Below are positions 30,642 to 40,735 of a stretch of DNA of 64,000 nt, piece by piece (position 1 is the stretch's first letter; every line of letters starts with the position of its first letter). The stretch spans positions 21,134,378 to 21,198,377 of the forward strand of contig JAKGHH010000008.1 in assembly GCA_022828595.1 (NCBI GenBank). The letters run 5' to 3'. Under the pieces are notes generated by a model. It was not told where the DNA came from. It did no database searches and saw only the letters and a program-made list of their open reading frames with translations. The position numbers and the translations under genes were made by a program. Source of the DNA: Nelumbo lutea. Its lineage: Eukaryota; Streptophyta; Magnoliopsida; Proteales; Nelumbonaceae.

Positions 30642-32574
30642 TTACATGCCCGGAGCCACTTCTTCGCCATCGGAAGGCACTTCAACAACATCCGAAGGCC
30701 CTGCCTCTCCTGAGTTATACGCGAAGTGGTTATGGCACTTACATCGAGGTCGGGGTACGTATTCCGGATCATCCACCGACTCAACTTGAACCCCCTCCTG
30801 TAAGAGTCCACCATCAGATCGTCAAAACGCGGAGAGGCAATGTAGTCTTCAACTGCCTTCTTCTTGGCGTCTTCAATGCCTTGGGAAAAAATCTGCATTC
30901 TCTCCCTGATGTCCTCCTGAAGATATTCGACTTGATGTTGCAAATCCAACTTCAAGTCCGCCATATGCTTGACAACTACCCCCATGGCATCGGCGTCACA
31001 CTGAGACCTCGCCTGTCTGGCCATTGCGACGCGAGCAGCCTCTTCAGCAGCATAAGCAGCCGCCTCAGCAGCCCAGGTATTTGCCTCTGCAGCACGGAAG
31101 GCTTCTTCAGCAGCATGAGCGGCAGCCTCAGTAGCTCGCGCCTGTCGCGAGCTCCTCTCCACTTGGGCCGCCAAGGCATGAATTGAAGAATTCACCTACC
31201 AAAAGAAACAAGTGAGCAAATGACAGCAGAAGCAACAGAATAAAAAAGGAAGACAGAATCTAACTTACCACCATGGCATGTGTTACGGCGCGGCAAGCAA
31301 CCTGATTCAAGGGAAGATCGGTCCACGCCGCGACCTCCTCAGGGAAAGTAGCGTTCCTACTCTTCTGAAGAGCGTAGTTCGGCGTCAACACGCTTCTAAA
31401 CTCCCCTTGAGCTCCTGAGCCTGAGGGCCCAGCCCGCGTATGAGCAGACCCGGAGTGAGCAGGAGCACTTGAGTACGCAGGAGCGCCCGTATGAGTGGTC
31501 TCAGCGTAAGGCGCCCCGGCAATTTCGTGCACCGGTGGAGTCACTTCGGGCTCCCTGGGCAGATCCTCCGGTGTATGGTCTGGAACTTGGGGCTCCTCAT
31601 CCAGGGGCAGCTCGGTACGAGTTCGCTTGGCGACCCGCTTCCTCCTCTTCATACCTTGAAACAAGCACCCCCCATGAGTCCTCTTCGTGTCCATCACACC
31701 TGCAAAAACGAGTTTGACATCAGAAAAAATGAAAGAACAAAGCAAACAAAAAACCGCATAGCTAGAAACCTACCCGAACTCAGGTCGGCTGCAATAAGCT
31801 TGGCCTCCGTTAAGTAGTGGTGGTACTTTAAGCCTTGTCGTGCCCATTGCCGGAGACCCTTCACCGTCTCTTTATCAAGAGTTACGCCCAAATCGGGAGC
31901 GGCCTCACCCCACCCGGTCTGAAAGGGCCATCCTTGTGCACTTCGCTCGCCGAAGTAGTCCCGCTTCCAAGCCAGGACCTTATTAGGAAAATCGTGCAAA
32001 AGCTTAAAACCCTGGCGAGGAGAAAGGTAATATGCCCGTCTCCCCCCAGGAAGAGAACCCGCCTGTCTCTTGAGCATCAAGATGGAGGAGAATATCTCTA
32101 AGTCTAAGGGGAAGTTCTGCTCGCAAAAAAGGGAAACTGTCCCCACCAGGTTCCGAATAGAGTTCGGATGAAGCTGGCCAATGGTGACACCGAAGTGGTT
32201 TATGACTTCGACGAGAAGGGGATGGAAAGGAAGTCGCAACCCTGCAGCGAGCTGCTCTCGAAAAATCACGATCTCGTCGGGACCGTGTTCCCAAGGAAAG
32301 CTACCCGAAGGAATAAAATATGTGTACCCCTAGGAAGATTGTAAGACAGAAGTATGGATTGAAGCCCCTCAGGCGTCATGGTTGAAGGACCAAACCTGTC
32401 TAGCATCCGACCTTGGCGGGAGGTAGACGCCAAACTGCCCGAAGCGACTCGGCCCACTAGTTCATAGTCAAGCTCCACCTTAGGATCACTGAGGCAGTCT
32501 GGGGACACTGCTCGGTTGGTGGATCCTACGTCGGCCCTACTCGAAGAATCGTCTGAGCTATCAAAGCTAAACAT
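30642..32574 (-). pseudogene. Antisense gene of Tat-2 (Transposase_28-like), three exons
   Basis: Transcribed against gag-pol, between integrase and the 3' LTR. Exon 1 (32574-31774) starts MFSFDSSDDSSSRADVG and holds the core FREQLAAGLRLPFHPLLVEV, FGVTIGQLHPNSIRNLVG and WARQGLKYHHYL. A one-base deletion near 32330 breaks it. Exon 2 (31699-31269) starts after CAG and has a basic patch (MKRRKRVAKRTR, a possible nuclear signal) and a Pro/Ser-rich tail. Exon 3 (31195-30642) begins with an Ala/Glu-rich predicted coiled coil, then HMADLKLDLQHQVEYLQED and DLDVSAITTSRIT; a one-base slip lies before the terminal GEAGPSDVVEVPSDGEE. Introns are 74 and 73 nt with GT...AG ends. Roughly 595 residues if unbroken. 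Role unknown. Confidence 0.78.
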
Positions 32575-33215
32575 TGGGGAAAAGATGGATTCAAGAAAGT
32601 ACTCACCAGAAAGTTTGAGAACAAGCCAAAGAACCGTGAAGACTGTATAACCAGCCTTGACGCGAGCTGGAAAAGACTTGGACGCGAGCTGAAAGGTTGG
32701 ACGTGAACTCAGTAGACAAACCGCAGAAGTGACAAACCGACTGGGGTCCCCCACTATTTATAGCTACAGTAACCAAGAATCGACCGTGCAGATCGAAGAC
32801 GATCCGACGCCCCACGTTCCTACTGACCGCACGACCCCTAAGGTCGAGACGTGATTGGCGCACGTCTTTCCGAAAAAAGCGAAACGTCAACGCACGTCTT
32901 TTTGAAACTGACGTCGCTTCGACACACGTCTTTCCGAAACTGACGCGCCGCACGTCTCTGACAGTCGCCCGTGCATGTACAGCAGTGGCGCGCCTTTTTG
33001 AAATGACCCGTTGTCACGTCCTAGCGGTGCGAATTGGTTTGAAATTTAAAACGCGCGCTGTCACAACCACCAGCATTCTTAAGCACGTTTCCAGCCTTCT
33101 CGGAAACCGAAAGAACCCTAGCAAAAGCGTCTCGTGCAGTGAAGGTTCGAAGGACGGGACAAATCCACCTGCTACCTCGCGAAAACTCCCCGCACCATGG
33201 CAAGACCCCCGACGC
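32575..33215. other. Tat-2 region between the antisense gene and the polypurine tract
   Basis: About 640 bp. A minus-strand TATA-type signal (CTATTTATAGC, complement GCTATAAATAG, 32753-32763) lies about 180 bp upstream of the antisense ATG and is conserved in modified form in Tat-1 (13948), so it is the likely promoter. Around 32850-32960 the phrase GCACGTCTTT or ACACGTCTTT recurs at least three times, spaced about 30-35 bp, resembling ACGT-core plant cis-elements; meaning unknown. Confidence 0.5.
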
Positions 33216-33232
33216 AAGGAGTGGGGGGCAAT
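33216..33232 (+). other. Tat-2 polypurine tract
   Basis: AAGGAGTGGGGGGCAAT ends at the base before the 3' LTR. Confidence 0.85.
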
Positions 33233-34159
33233 TGATGAAGGAAGATTTGGCCCGACCTCTCTATTATGTGACACGTAGCAGAAACAACAGCTCGGCAAAA
33301 GGGGCCAAGCCTAGGTGGGAACAAGGGGACACACTTCGCCGATCTGACCCTTGTAACAGCTCGGGATACACTTCACCGAACTGACCCACCTTGTAACAGC
33401 TCGGGACACACTTCGCCGAACTGACCCTTGTAACAGCTCGGGATACACTTCGCCGAACTGACCCACCTTGTAACAGCTCGGGACACACTTCGCCGAACTG
33501 ACCCTTGTAACAGCTCGGGATACAATTCGCCGAACTGACCCACCTTGTAACAGCTCGGGATACACTTCGCCGAACTGACCCACCTTGTAACAGTTCGGGA
33601 TACACCTCGCCGAACTGACCTGCCCTATAGATACCTCTGAGCTCAAGACCGCCTCGCTCAACACTTCGCATCACCTTCTGGGCACCAAAACCAAACAAGT
33701 CGTATCATGCCTGACATTAGGGAAGTCCGTGCCCAAGGGCGCCACGCCTGACTGACTTGGGATCTGACGTTTGGCGGCAGCACTCTAAACGGCCACCTGC
33801 CACCGCCACTGACACCGCCATCTCCAGTTAGAAAGGCGGTTAGGCAGTGACGATTCTGTCTCAGCAGAAAGGACGACGGCCGAATTGACAAGCACAAGGG
33901 AAATCATACCCGACCTGACAAGGCCTCGGGACGAGTGCACGGAGTGAATATAAGAGCCCCCTGCCCCCCGACAACGGAGGAATGCAAACTTTGCGTTATC
34001 TGGTATTACCTTGCTTTTGAAGGATTCTAACTTGAGCTTCGGAGCCTCTACACCGGGTTCCCCCCGAAGCTTTCCCATCTCCTCCGTTTCAGGTTCCCTG
34101 CTACCCCGTTCGGAAGCAAGGCAGCGGATAGTTAAGACCGGCCGGATCGCGCTCCATCA
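33233..34159 (+). repeat. Tat-2 3' LTR
   Basis: 927 bp, with seven minisatellite units like the 5' LTR but with short and long units in a different order, which suggests slippage or gene conversion after insertion. Followed by CTTTT (34160-34164). Confidence 0.93.
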
Positions 34160-34164
34160 CTTTT

Positions 34165-34629
34165 AATTCCTGATCGTAAACAAAAGGAATCATCAAGTTA
34201 AGTAACGCAACACAACCGAGAACAATGGTAACATTTCACTAACAAGTCAAAGGAGATGATCCAGTGGAACTGGTCACACTCGGTTTTTTTTTTTTTTTCA
34301 AAATGCATCTGATTATCTCTAACCGGCTAAATAATAAGTGAATAAAATGTTTTAAAGAAAAATGATATTTCCTAAAAAAAGCTACACAACTTGCTCTGAA
34401 TTATGTCGTTTTTGCAAGGGACCTTCCTGACTTGTCCACACCCTTCGTTTTAAGTGAAACCCAGGCATCTTGCATTAGAAATATTGACTACTAAAAGTAT
34501 TGAGGTTTTAAATTAAAGTTTGCCTAGAATCAGAAGTGTTGATAGGGGATCTAACATTGATTTTATGGAAAGAAACCACACCGATGACCAAGTTGTCAAG
34601 ATGGGCCACTTAATTTTACAACAAAAAAA
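34165..34629. other. Intergenic, nothing recognised
   Basis: AT-rich; a 14-base T run at about 34286-34299. No coding sense. Confidence 0.5.
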
Positions 34630-35337
34630 TAGGGGTAAATTATAAAGGCCCCCTTGTCCATTACCCCCTGAACTTTTATTTACAGCAAAACCTCTCTTAA
34701 ACTTTTACTTTGCAATTTCGGTTAATTAATTTTAAAAAAATTCTCATTCAACTATTTAATTTTTTTAATACCCAAACTATACTTTTCTTATTTATTTGAA
34801 TGATTTATGATTCAATTACCTTTCTAAATATAATAATAAAGTCCTCTCAATTGCCCAATAGATCCTTGCAATTCTGCTTAGATTCAATATTCAAATGAAA
34901 TGGTAGAGGTTTTGTTTGGATAGATATAAATTTAGTGTTTTGTTTGGTTTTTATTGATTTATTGGAGAAAGGAGTGCATGACTTTTATATCTTAAGACAA
35001 AGAGAAGCATTCATGTCAGTGAAATGAAATAAGAATTCAAAGAAACTTGTTTTTCTATGTGAATGAAATGATTTTAGTTATTTTAGTTGGTGTTGCTTAG
35101 AGAAAAACGTAGTAGTTTTGGGTTACTTAGGGTTTATGCAAAAAAATGTTGAAAAAAAAAGGAAAATAGGGAAGTTTAGGTGGATATTTTGATAATTTAA
35201 TACATTCCATCATTTGACTTAACGACAGGAGGTATTTGTCACAAAGTGAAAGTTCAGGAGGCCTTTGTCACGAATCTAAGTTCAAGAGGGTAATTATCAC
35301 TAACCCATAGAATAGGGGAGCCTATGTAATTTACCTA
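34630..35337. mobile_element. Non-autonomous DNA transposon with imperfect TIRs
   Basis: Left end TAGGGGTAAATTATAAAGGC; right end, read inward on the other strand, TAGGTAAATTACATAGGCTC. Inside, complementary phrases (CCCCCTGAACTTTTATTT... and ...AAAGTTCAGGAGGCCT) continue the inverted symmetry. About 708 bp, no ORF. Superfamily not determined; no clear target duplication. Confidence 0.65.
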
Positions 35338-35359
35338 AAAAGACATGGTCACTTGTAGA

Positions 35360-35810
35360 TAGACCTGTTCATGGGCCGGGCCAGGCTTTTACTCTGTATT
35401 AACAGAATTTTCTAAGGCTTGAGCCCGAGCCTAGCCCTCATAAAAAGCCCGAAGCTCGGGCCTGGGCCCGAGCCTGAAATTTAGCCCATACTGTTAGCGG
35501 CTATATATATATATATATATAGCGAGAGAGAGAGAGAGAGAGAGATTATAAAGAAAAAAATAAAAAATATATATATTAAATTATAAATATATACTTTAAT
35601 AAATATTATATTATTTATATATTTTATAAAATATATAAAATACATATTATATATTTTATAAAATATATAATGCTGAGTCGGGCCGAGCTGGGCTTTTTTG
35701 AAAAATCCCGAGCATGGCTCGAAACACAGTCTGACTTATTGTGTTAGGCCCAAGGTCAGGCTCGCAGGCCTAATTACATAACCAAGCCCGACCGGGGTGC
35801 GGGCTTACAT
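35360..35810. mobile_element. Truncated non-autonomous hAT related to the 42962 element
   Basis: Starts TAGACCTGTTCATGGGCCG, nearly the same as the left TIR of the hAT at 42962. Subterminal GCCCGAGC/GGGCC words, an AT run (35499-35520), a GA microsatellite (35523-35545) and an AT-rich core follow, then another GGGCC-rich arm ending near 35810. The terminal CCCATGAACAGGTCTA expected at the right end is not present, so the right end is lost. Confidence 0.65.
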
Positions 35811-36920
35811 TCGTTTTTGGAATTACCACATTAGCAAAAAGCAAAAATATGTTCTTGAACTCTCTTTTTGTTTTCAAAAGGAAAAGCAAGCTGGTTTTAT
35901 TTCAGAAAACAGTACATATTTTTGGAACCAACAAAATATTGGTTTTTAAAACAAAAACAAAACTTTTAGTATAGAAATTATATGACTTATGGAACATGAA
36001 GTTGAATAATCAGATGAAAACATGTTTTTGAAACCAGATTCAAGAACATGTTTTTTGTTTCAGTTTTGAATACAGAAAATAAATACAACCAAGAACATAT
36101 TTTTTGTGTTTTGTTTTGAGAACAATCTGATTTCAAACCATATGGTTTTGGTTTATTTTTGGAACCAGTAACAATAAAAACAATTCGCCTTATAGAACAC
36201 CGCCTAAAACTTCCACGTGGAAGGAGATTTTGCTTAAGATTTTCATAACAAAGTTTTATATCCCAATAAAGTTGATTTTACCACCCCAATGTCGTAGTTT
36301 TCATATGATATGTTGAGCATAGATCAATTTAAATGGGTTTTCTATCGTCCAATTAGTTTCTCTTTTTTATTATTTAATAGTCTTTCTAAATTTACTACGC
36401 ATCTTAAATGAAATTTTGAACCCAAAAAAACAAAGGAAAAAACAAGGTTTAATTTTCAAATTTCAACATAAACAACAGAAATCTTCTGATACTAAAAATA
36501 ACACCATAAATCAATAAAAAAAACCTTGAACCCCTTGAAAAAAGATCAAATATATACAACCAAAGGATACTATAATCTCAAAAAACATGGAATTATAATG
36601 GAATTAATGACTATCAAAAGTATGGGAAATTTAAACCCTATACTACTGGCAAGTGCATTAAAGCCATTACAAGCCAATTTGATATCAAGTTGTACATGTC
36701 CAATAAAACAAGTATTTGAATTCTTTCTCTCTTATAATTTAAAACTAACATTCTTATTTTCTAAGAGATTTATTAAGGTAAAGCAGCTGAAAATAAGAGA
36801 TGAGGGTAGCTGTACTCACACAAGCATTCCGGTGGCTGAGTGCCTCTTCTATCATTCTAGTAAAGGAGAAAGGTATTTTTAAAATTGATGGTGATACAAT
36901 ATTGACAAATTAGGAAATCC
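35811..36920. other. Intergenic, no gene recognised
   Basis: AT-rich. The + frame at 36526-36882 (118 codons, Lys/Leu/Ile-rich) has no recognisable motif and no conserved neighbour, so it is not called. Phrases around 35870-36150 (GGTTTTTGGAACCAG-like) recur and suggest an old unclassified repeat. Confidence 0.45.
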
Positions 36921-36922
36921 TT

Positions 36923-37065
36923 TTGGGAGAATGACTGTTCAACCTACCTCAGAATTTTTAGCACTATTATATATGTGGGTTGATGTCAAATCTATGGGCA
37001 GGATGCGGTTTATAGGGGGCCACTAGTAGATTATGGGAGACTCTAATTTCAGAATTCTACAGTGG
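36923..37065 (+). repeat. Interspersed repeat, direct copy
   Basis: GGGAGAATGAC...TCAGAATTTT...GGGCAGGATGCGGTTTATAGGGG...TTTCAGAATTCTAC. The region 40293-40462 is the same unit in inverse orientation. Non-coding, unclassified. Confidence 0.65.
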
Positions 37066-37554
37066 ATTGTAGTGTATTTTTTCGAATCATTTTTGGGTTT
37101 TCCACCTAAGCTATATAGTGTTAGAGTATAAGTCCATGCAAATCTCTCTTACTACTTATCGGACAGCTCAACTAACAAATCACTAACTGCTAAGTTAAAT
37201 GATCAGACTTTTGTCCTTGTAGAAAAAACAATTAATGAAAATAAAATACTCTTGTTTCATGGGAAATACTCTCTAGTTTTTACAAAATTTCATCAGACAC
37301 TTGGTTAAAGGTGTGGCTCTTTATAGACCTCATCACAGAGTCCCATCTCTGTGTTTGTTTTGAAGGAAAAAGTAGGAAAAGAAAAGAAAAGGAAGATTAG
37401 TGTCACCATGTATCTGTTCATGTTCATTTTCATTGCCAATATGGGCACAACTGTTATTTTGTAAATGCAAATATTTGATCAATTGGTATAATTGAGCTTT
37501 AATTTCTTAATGGCCTTTAGAATAAAAATAAATAAACCTTAAAACAACGAGCAT
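37066..37554. other. Intergenic, nothing recognised
   Basis: Downstream flank (3' side) of the U1 variant; no coding sense. Confidence 0.45.
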
Positions 37555-37717
37555 TGGTAGGGGCCACACGAACGCGTGCCCCCGCTACCACAAATTATGA
37601 CGTACATTCTCCCACTTGAAGAGATATCAGGCAGGTGCCACTCCCAAGTGCAATGGAGGCCACCAACCTAGACCATGGACTTTCTTGATCACCCATTGAC
37701 CCCGTCTAGGTAAATAT
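37555..37717 (-). ncRNA. U1: U1 spliceosomal snRNA variant
   Basis: The minus strand from 37717 reads ATATTTACCTAGACGGGG and then TCAATGGGTGATCAAG, CCATGGTCTAGGTTGGTG, GCCTCCATTGCACTTGGGAG and CAAGTGGGAGAATG. The Sm site is CATAATTTGTGGTAG, followed by a GC-rich terminal hairpin to about 37555 (163 nt). This is U1, which pairs with 5' splice sites. The 5' end departs from the canonical ATACTTACCTG at position 4 (C to T) and at position 11 (G to A), both inside the splice-site pairing region. Other changes are scattered, so it could be a decaying copy. But a USE and TATA box at correct spacing precede it. Confidence 0.88.
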
Positions 37718-37740
37718 ATTTATTTGTTCTTCTTTATCCC

Positions 37741-37748
37741 TATTTATA
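37741..37748 (-). promoter_or_regulatory. TATA box of the U1 variant
   Basis: TATAAATA on the minus strand, 24-31 bp upstream of the U1 start, the expected position for plant snRNA genes. Confidence 0.8.
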
Positions 37749-37782
37749 CACTTTCACCTCTCTTGCTTTCTTCCTATTTAAC

Positions 37783-37793
37783 TGATGTGGGAC
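37783..37793 (-). promoter_or_regulatory. USE of the U1 variant
   Basis: GTCCCACATCA, one mismatch from the plant USE RTCCCACATCG, 34 bp upstream of the TATA box. That spacing is typical of RNA polymerase II snRNA genes such as U1 and U2. Confidence 0.82.
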
Positions 37794-37799
37794 AAAAAC

Positions 37800-38500
37800 C
37801 AACAAATAATCCAATGTGACCTAACTTTCCATGTGTTATACACCTTGGGGCCTTTAGGGAGTACGTGTCCATATTTGTCCTACAAGGCCCCTAACTCTCC
37901 ATGTGTTATATGGCCATTGGCCACATTCGAGGAATGTGACCTAATATATATACTAAAAACTAGCAAGATCATATGAGTTTCAACTTTTGGGCATCATATG
38001 TTAATGCCCCATGAATTTCTTAGACTTTTGATAGAGCCATTTTCCATGTTCCAAATAAAGTTTTCTTGGGTTTTGATATTTTTCAGATTTTAGATTATTT
38101 GTATTAAACATCTTACCTTATACCTAATATGTTCTTGCCAAGGCAAAAGCAGCAACAAGTTAAAAAGGCAAAAAGTCATCCATGTCAGTTCATTGGTAAT
38201 ACAATTTAGGAGAAAAAGTTCATTCACCAATTCGTTTGGAGGGCCCCAAACTTTGGGGTCAAGTAACAGTGCAACTAGACCAGTTCAAAGCTCTAGCAAA
38301 CTCAATTAATACCATAGGTTAGGGTTAGGAGGGTGCCCCTATTTATACCAAGGATTTTAATTTCAGAAAAATCCTAAAAAAAGAAAGGAAAAACTAATAG
38401 AAAAGAGCTAATTTTAGCCCTATTAAATTATTTTATCCATCCTCACTGAGTTATCCGTTTCTCCCTGTGGCTGTATCTGAAACCAATTCGACAGTGGTGT
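37800..38500. other. Intergenic; short direct repeat near the U1 promoter
   Basis: A phrase of about 20 bp (CCATGTGTTATA with a CCTAACT lead) occurs at about 37837 and 37886. The rest has no recognised content. Part of 37790-37850 is also similar to the sequence upstream of the second U1 copy (40675-40735). Confidence 0.5.
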
Positions 38501-38665
38501 CTATTTAGGATTGGATAAAATATGGCCCAATCCAATTTTGATTCATTGATATTCAAATCCCAATCCAATCAAATTTAGCCAATTTGAGTTCAATCCTTAT
38601 TTTTTATATTCGTTCTCAATCCATTTTATGCATGGATCAATTCAATCCCATATATTGTTTTTTTT
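38500..38665. repeat. Fragment of the ATCCAAT-type AT-rich repeat
   Basis: Words such as CCAATCCAATTTTGATTCA and CAATCCCAATCCAATCAAA resemble the arms of the repeats at 15193, 18635 and 41663. The rest of the unit is not clear. Confidence 0.4.
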
Positions 38666-38885
38666 TTCTTTCTTTCTTTTTTTGAAATATGGAAACAATA
38701 TTCAAAAAACAACTATATAAATAAAGCGATTTTATTGTGTCGGGTTTGGGTAGACCCGTGACCTTGATATATAGTTGGATTGACAAAGTGACATTTTAGG
38801 AGTGGGCTGTTTAAATCCATTAACAAGTGGCCCAACTATGGATAAAAAACTCTCTCCATTAAAAGAAAACATTAAATTAATTTAT

Positions 38886-38959
38886 TGCTTTCATTGAGAA
38901 TCGAACTCAAGACCTCCCGCTTACTAAACGGGTGCTCTAACCAACTGAGCTATGAAAGC
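38886..38959 (-). tRNA. tRNA-Thr (AGT)
   Basis: 74 nt. Acceptor GCTTTCA/TGAAAGC, D-arm with AGCTCAGTTGGTTAGAGC, anticodon loop TTAGTAA (anticodon AGT) on a CCCGT/GCGGG stem, and T-arm with GTTCGATTC. It folds as a normal cloverleaf, with no intron and no encoded CCA. Internal A and B boxes look normal, so polymerase III transcription is likely. Confidence 0.95.
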
Positions 38960-39051
38960 TTTTTAGTTTAAAAATAGACCCTAATAAATAAATTGATATA
39001 GAACAAATGGATCTAAATTGGATTAAAGAACAAATGGATTATTAAAATGAT

Positions 39052-39133
39052 CGTCGCCTGAGAGATTCGAACTCTCGCGGGGAAACCCCATGTACTTAGC
39101 AGGCACACGCCTTAACCACTCGGCCAAAGCGAC
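39052..39133 (-). tRNA. tRNA-Ser (GCT)
   Basis: 82 nt with the long variable arm typical of serine tRNAs. Acceptor GTCGCTT/AGGCGAC, D-arm TGGCCGAGTGGTTAAGGC, anticodon loop CTGCTAA (GCT) on TGTGC/GTACA, variable arm TGGGGTTTCCCC, T-arm GAGAGTTCGAATCTCTC. Same strand as the tRNA-Thr, which lies 92 bp downstream. Confidence 0.95.
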
Positions 39134-40292
39134 GTTAACACTATAAAATAAAACTATTTTTATCTTATAAAATTCTTAGACATTCTTTTTTTTCTCCAAA
39201 CAAACTAAACCATTGCACAAGGGCACTAGCTCTCATCTTTTGCGAACAGGGTGAAAATCAGGTATAATGCACTAACATCATGCCTAGGAATGACAACAGT
39301 CTCCACTCTCTTATCAACCATGTTGTTCTTGTATTAAGTCAGGTTCTTACTTTTCAACCCTAACCTGAACTTCAATCCAATCCAACCCTACATTTTTGGG
39401 TTGGATTTGGGCTAATCCGGCCCAAGTTTCAGCCCTATAACTAGATGGTGATGCAATATACGAATAATTAGCGTGAGTGGATCCACAAGGCACCTGAGTT
39501 AGAGTATTGGTATTCATAGCAACAGAAAATTCTTGCAAGTCGATTGATCAAACTTGATATCGCAGCAAAAAAAAATAATAATAATAATAAAAAACAAAAA
39601 AAAAAGGGAAAAAGAAAACTCTTGTTTCATGGAAAAGTACAGTTTAAAGAGAAGTTCATGCTCACTGAGTTATGGGCTTGGCATCTTTACATTTCCTCTT
39701 ACAGACTCCACAATTAATCCAACAATGATTTATTAAAGCCTTAATGAAAATTAAATTCCATTATTATCTAATTAATTAACCAAATTTGACTCAACATCTG
39801 AGGTTCCTAATCCAACTTTCCACTGTAATGACTCCATGAATGTTCATCCCTCTTCTCAGCTACTACCAAATAGCAACCTAACTACTGTGCTAGGGTCTTG
39901 GAAAAAATAATTAAACATCATGTGGGCAGAAAAGCCCATGTAGCTAGCTACCACACAGTCTGCACTTGAGTGAGAAGGATATATCATCAGAACCTTCCTT
40001 TCCTCTTACAGTGATTAGGACCATAAATCAGCAGTTAACAGTTCTGATTTCAGTTGTTGATCTTTCACACTTTAGTAACTAGCATATGATAATCAATTGT
40101 AAGCATGTTATGATCTGGTTTGTGAAAGATCTTCACTAGATCTTATGTTCTAATTGAATCTGTTAAAACAATACATCACATTTGAATAAGTAAATAAACT
40201 AAGACTCAGCTGTGCACAAAAAGTGCTTCTTTTGAGGTTTAGGATTTAAAGAAGCCTTGAACATTATAGAATTCGAACAAGTAAGGATACAT
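39134..40292. other. Intergenic, nothing recognised
   Basis: No coding sense. Short A-rich stretches around 39565-39605. Short minus and plus frames here have no family features. Confidence 0.5.
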
Positions 40293-40462
40293 ACGATGCA
40301 GAATTCTGAATTTCAGCCCCCCTCCCCCCCTACTACTAGCCCTCTACCCCCTATAAACCACATCCTGCCCATGAATTTGATATCAATTCACAGTCAGGAT
40401 GTATTCCCCCTGTATTTTAGGGATATAAAATTCTGATCTAGGCTGATTGGTCATTCTCCCTA
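40293..40462 (-). repeat. Interspersed repeat, inverse copy
   Basis: Inverse counterpart of 36923-37065 (shared GGGCAGGATGTGGTTTATAG and TTTCAGAATTCTGC on the minus strand). It directly abuts the truncated 3' end of the second U1 copy. Confidence 0.65.
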
Positions 40463-40464
40463 TA

Positions 40465-40614
40465 GAATTTGGCAGGGGTATACCCCCCCTACCTTACTCT
40501 CCCACTTGGGGAGATGTTAGGCAGGCACCCCTCCCTAGGTGCAATGGAGGTTGCCAACCTAGGCCATGAGCCTTCTTGATCACCCATCAACCCGGTACAG
40601 GTAAAGGTAAGTAT
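40465..40614 (-). pseudogene. U1 snRNA pseudogene
   Basis: The minus strand from 40614 starts with the canonical ATACTTACC, followed by a 6-7 base duplication (TTTACC) and TGTACCGGGTTGATGGGTGATC, then CATGGCCTAGGTTGGCAACC, CTCCATTGCACCTAGGGAGG and CCCCAAGTGGGAGAG. The sequence then stops matching U1: the Sm site and the terminal hairpin are missing. The upstream TATA and USE positions are degenerate (CATAAAT, TTATCCCAAGA). Upstream similarity to the 37555 locus continues to about 40735, so the two are segmental duplicates. Confidence 0.8.
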
Positions 40615-40735
40615 GTTTCTATTCTCTTTCTTATCTCCATTTATGCATCTCTTTCTTATCTCTTTTCTTGGGATAAAACCAAGAAAGTCTCCAATTGAAT
40701 ATTCTGTCCATCTCCATGTTACATATTCTTGGTAG

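Larger units (their letters stand above)
23587..34159 (+). mobile_element. Tat-2: Ty3/gypsy LTR retrotransposon, Tat lineage, nearly intact
   Basis: 10.57 kb with LTRs, primer-binding region, gag-pol, antisense gene, polypurine tract and a perfect 5-bp target duplication. The gag-pol frame is broken only by five stops and two single-base frame shifts. The LTRs differ at roughly 8 positions in the first 120 bases and less further in, so the insertion is younger than Tat-1. It is not nested in or broken by another element. Confidence 0.95.

Noticed and set aside
36526..36882. 118-codon plus-strand frame as a possible host gene
   Set aside because: No motif, biased AT-rich codons, no splice or promoter context that I could see.
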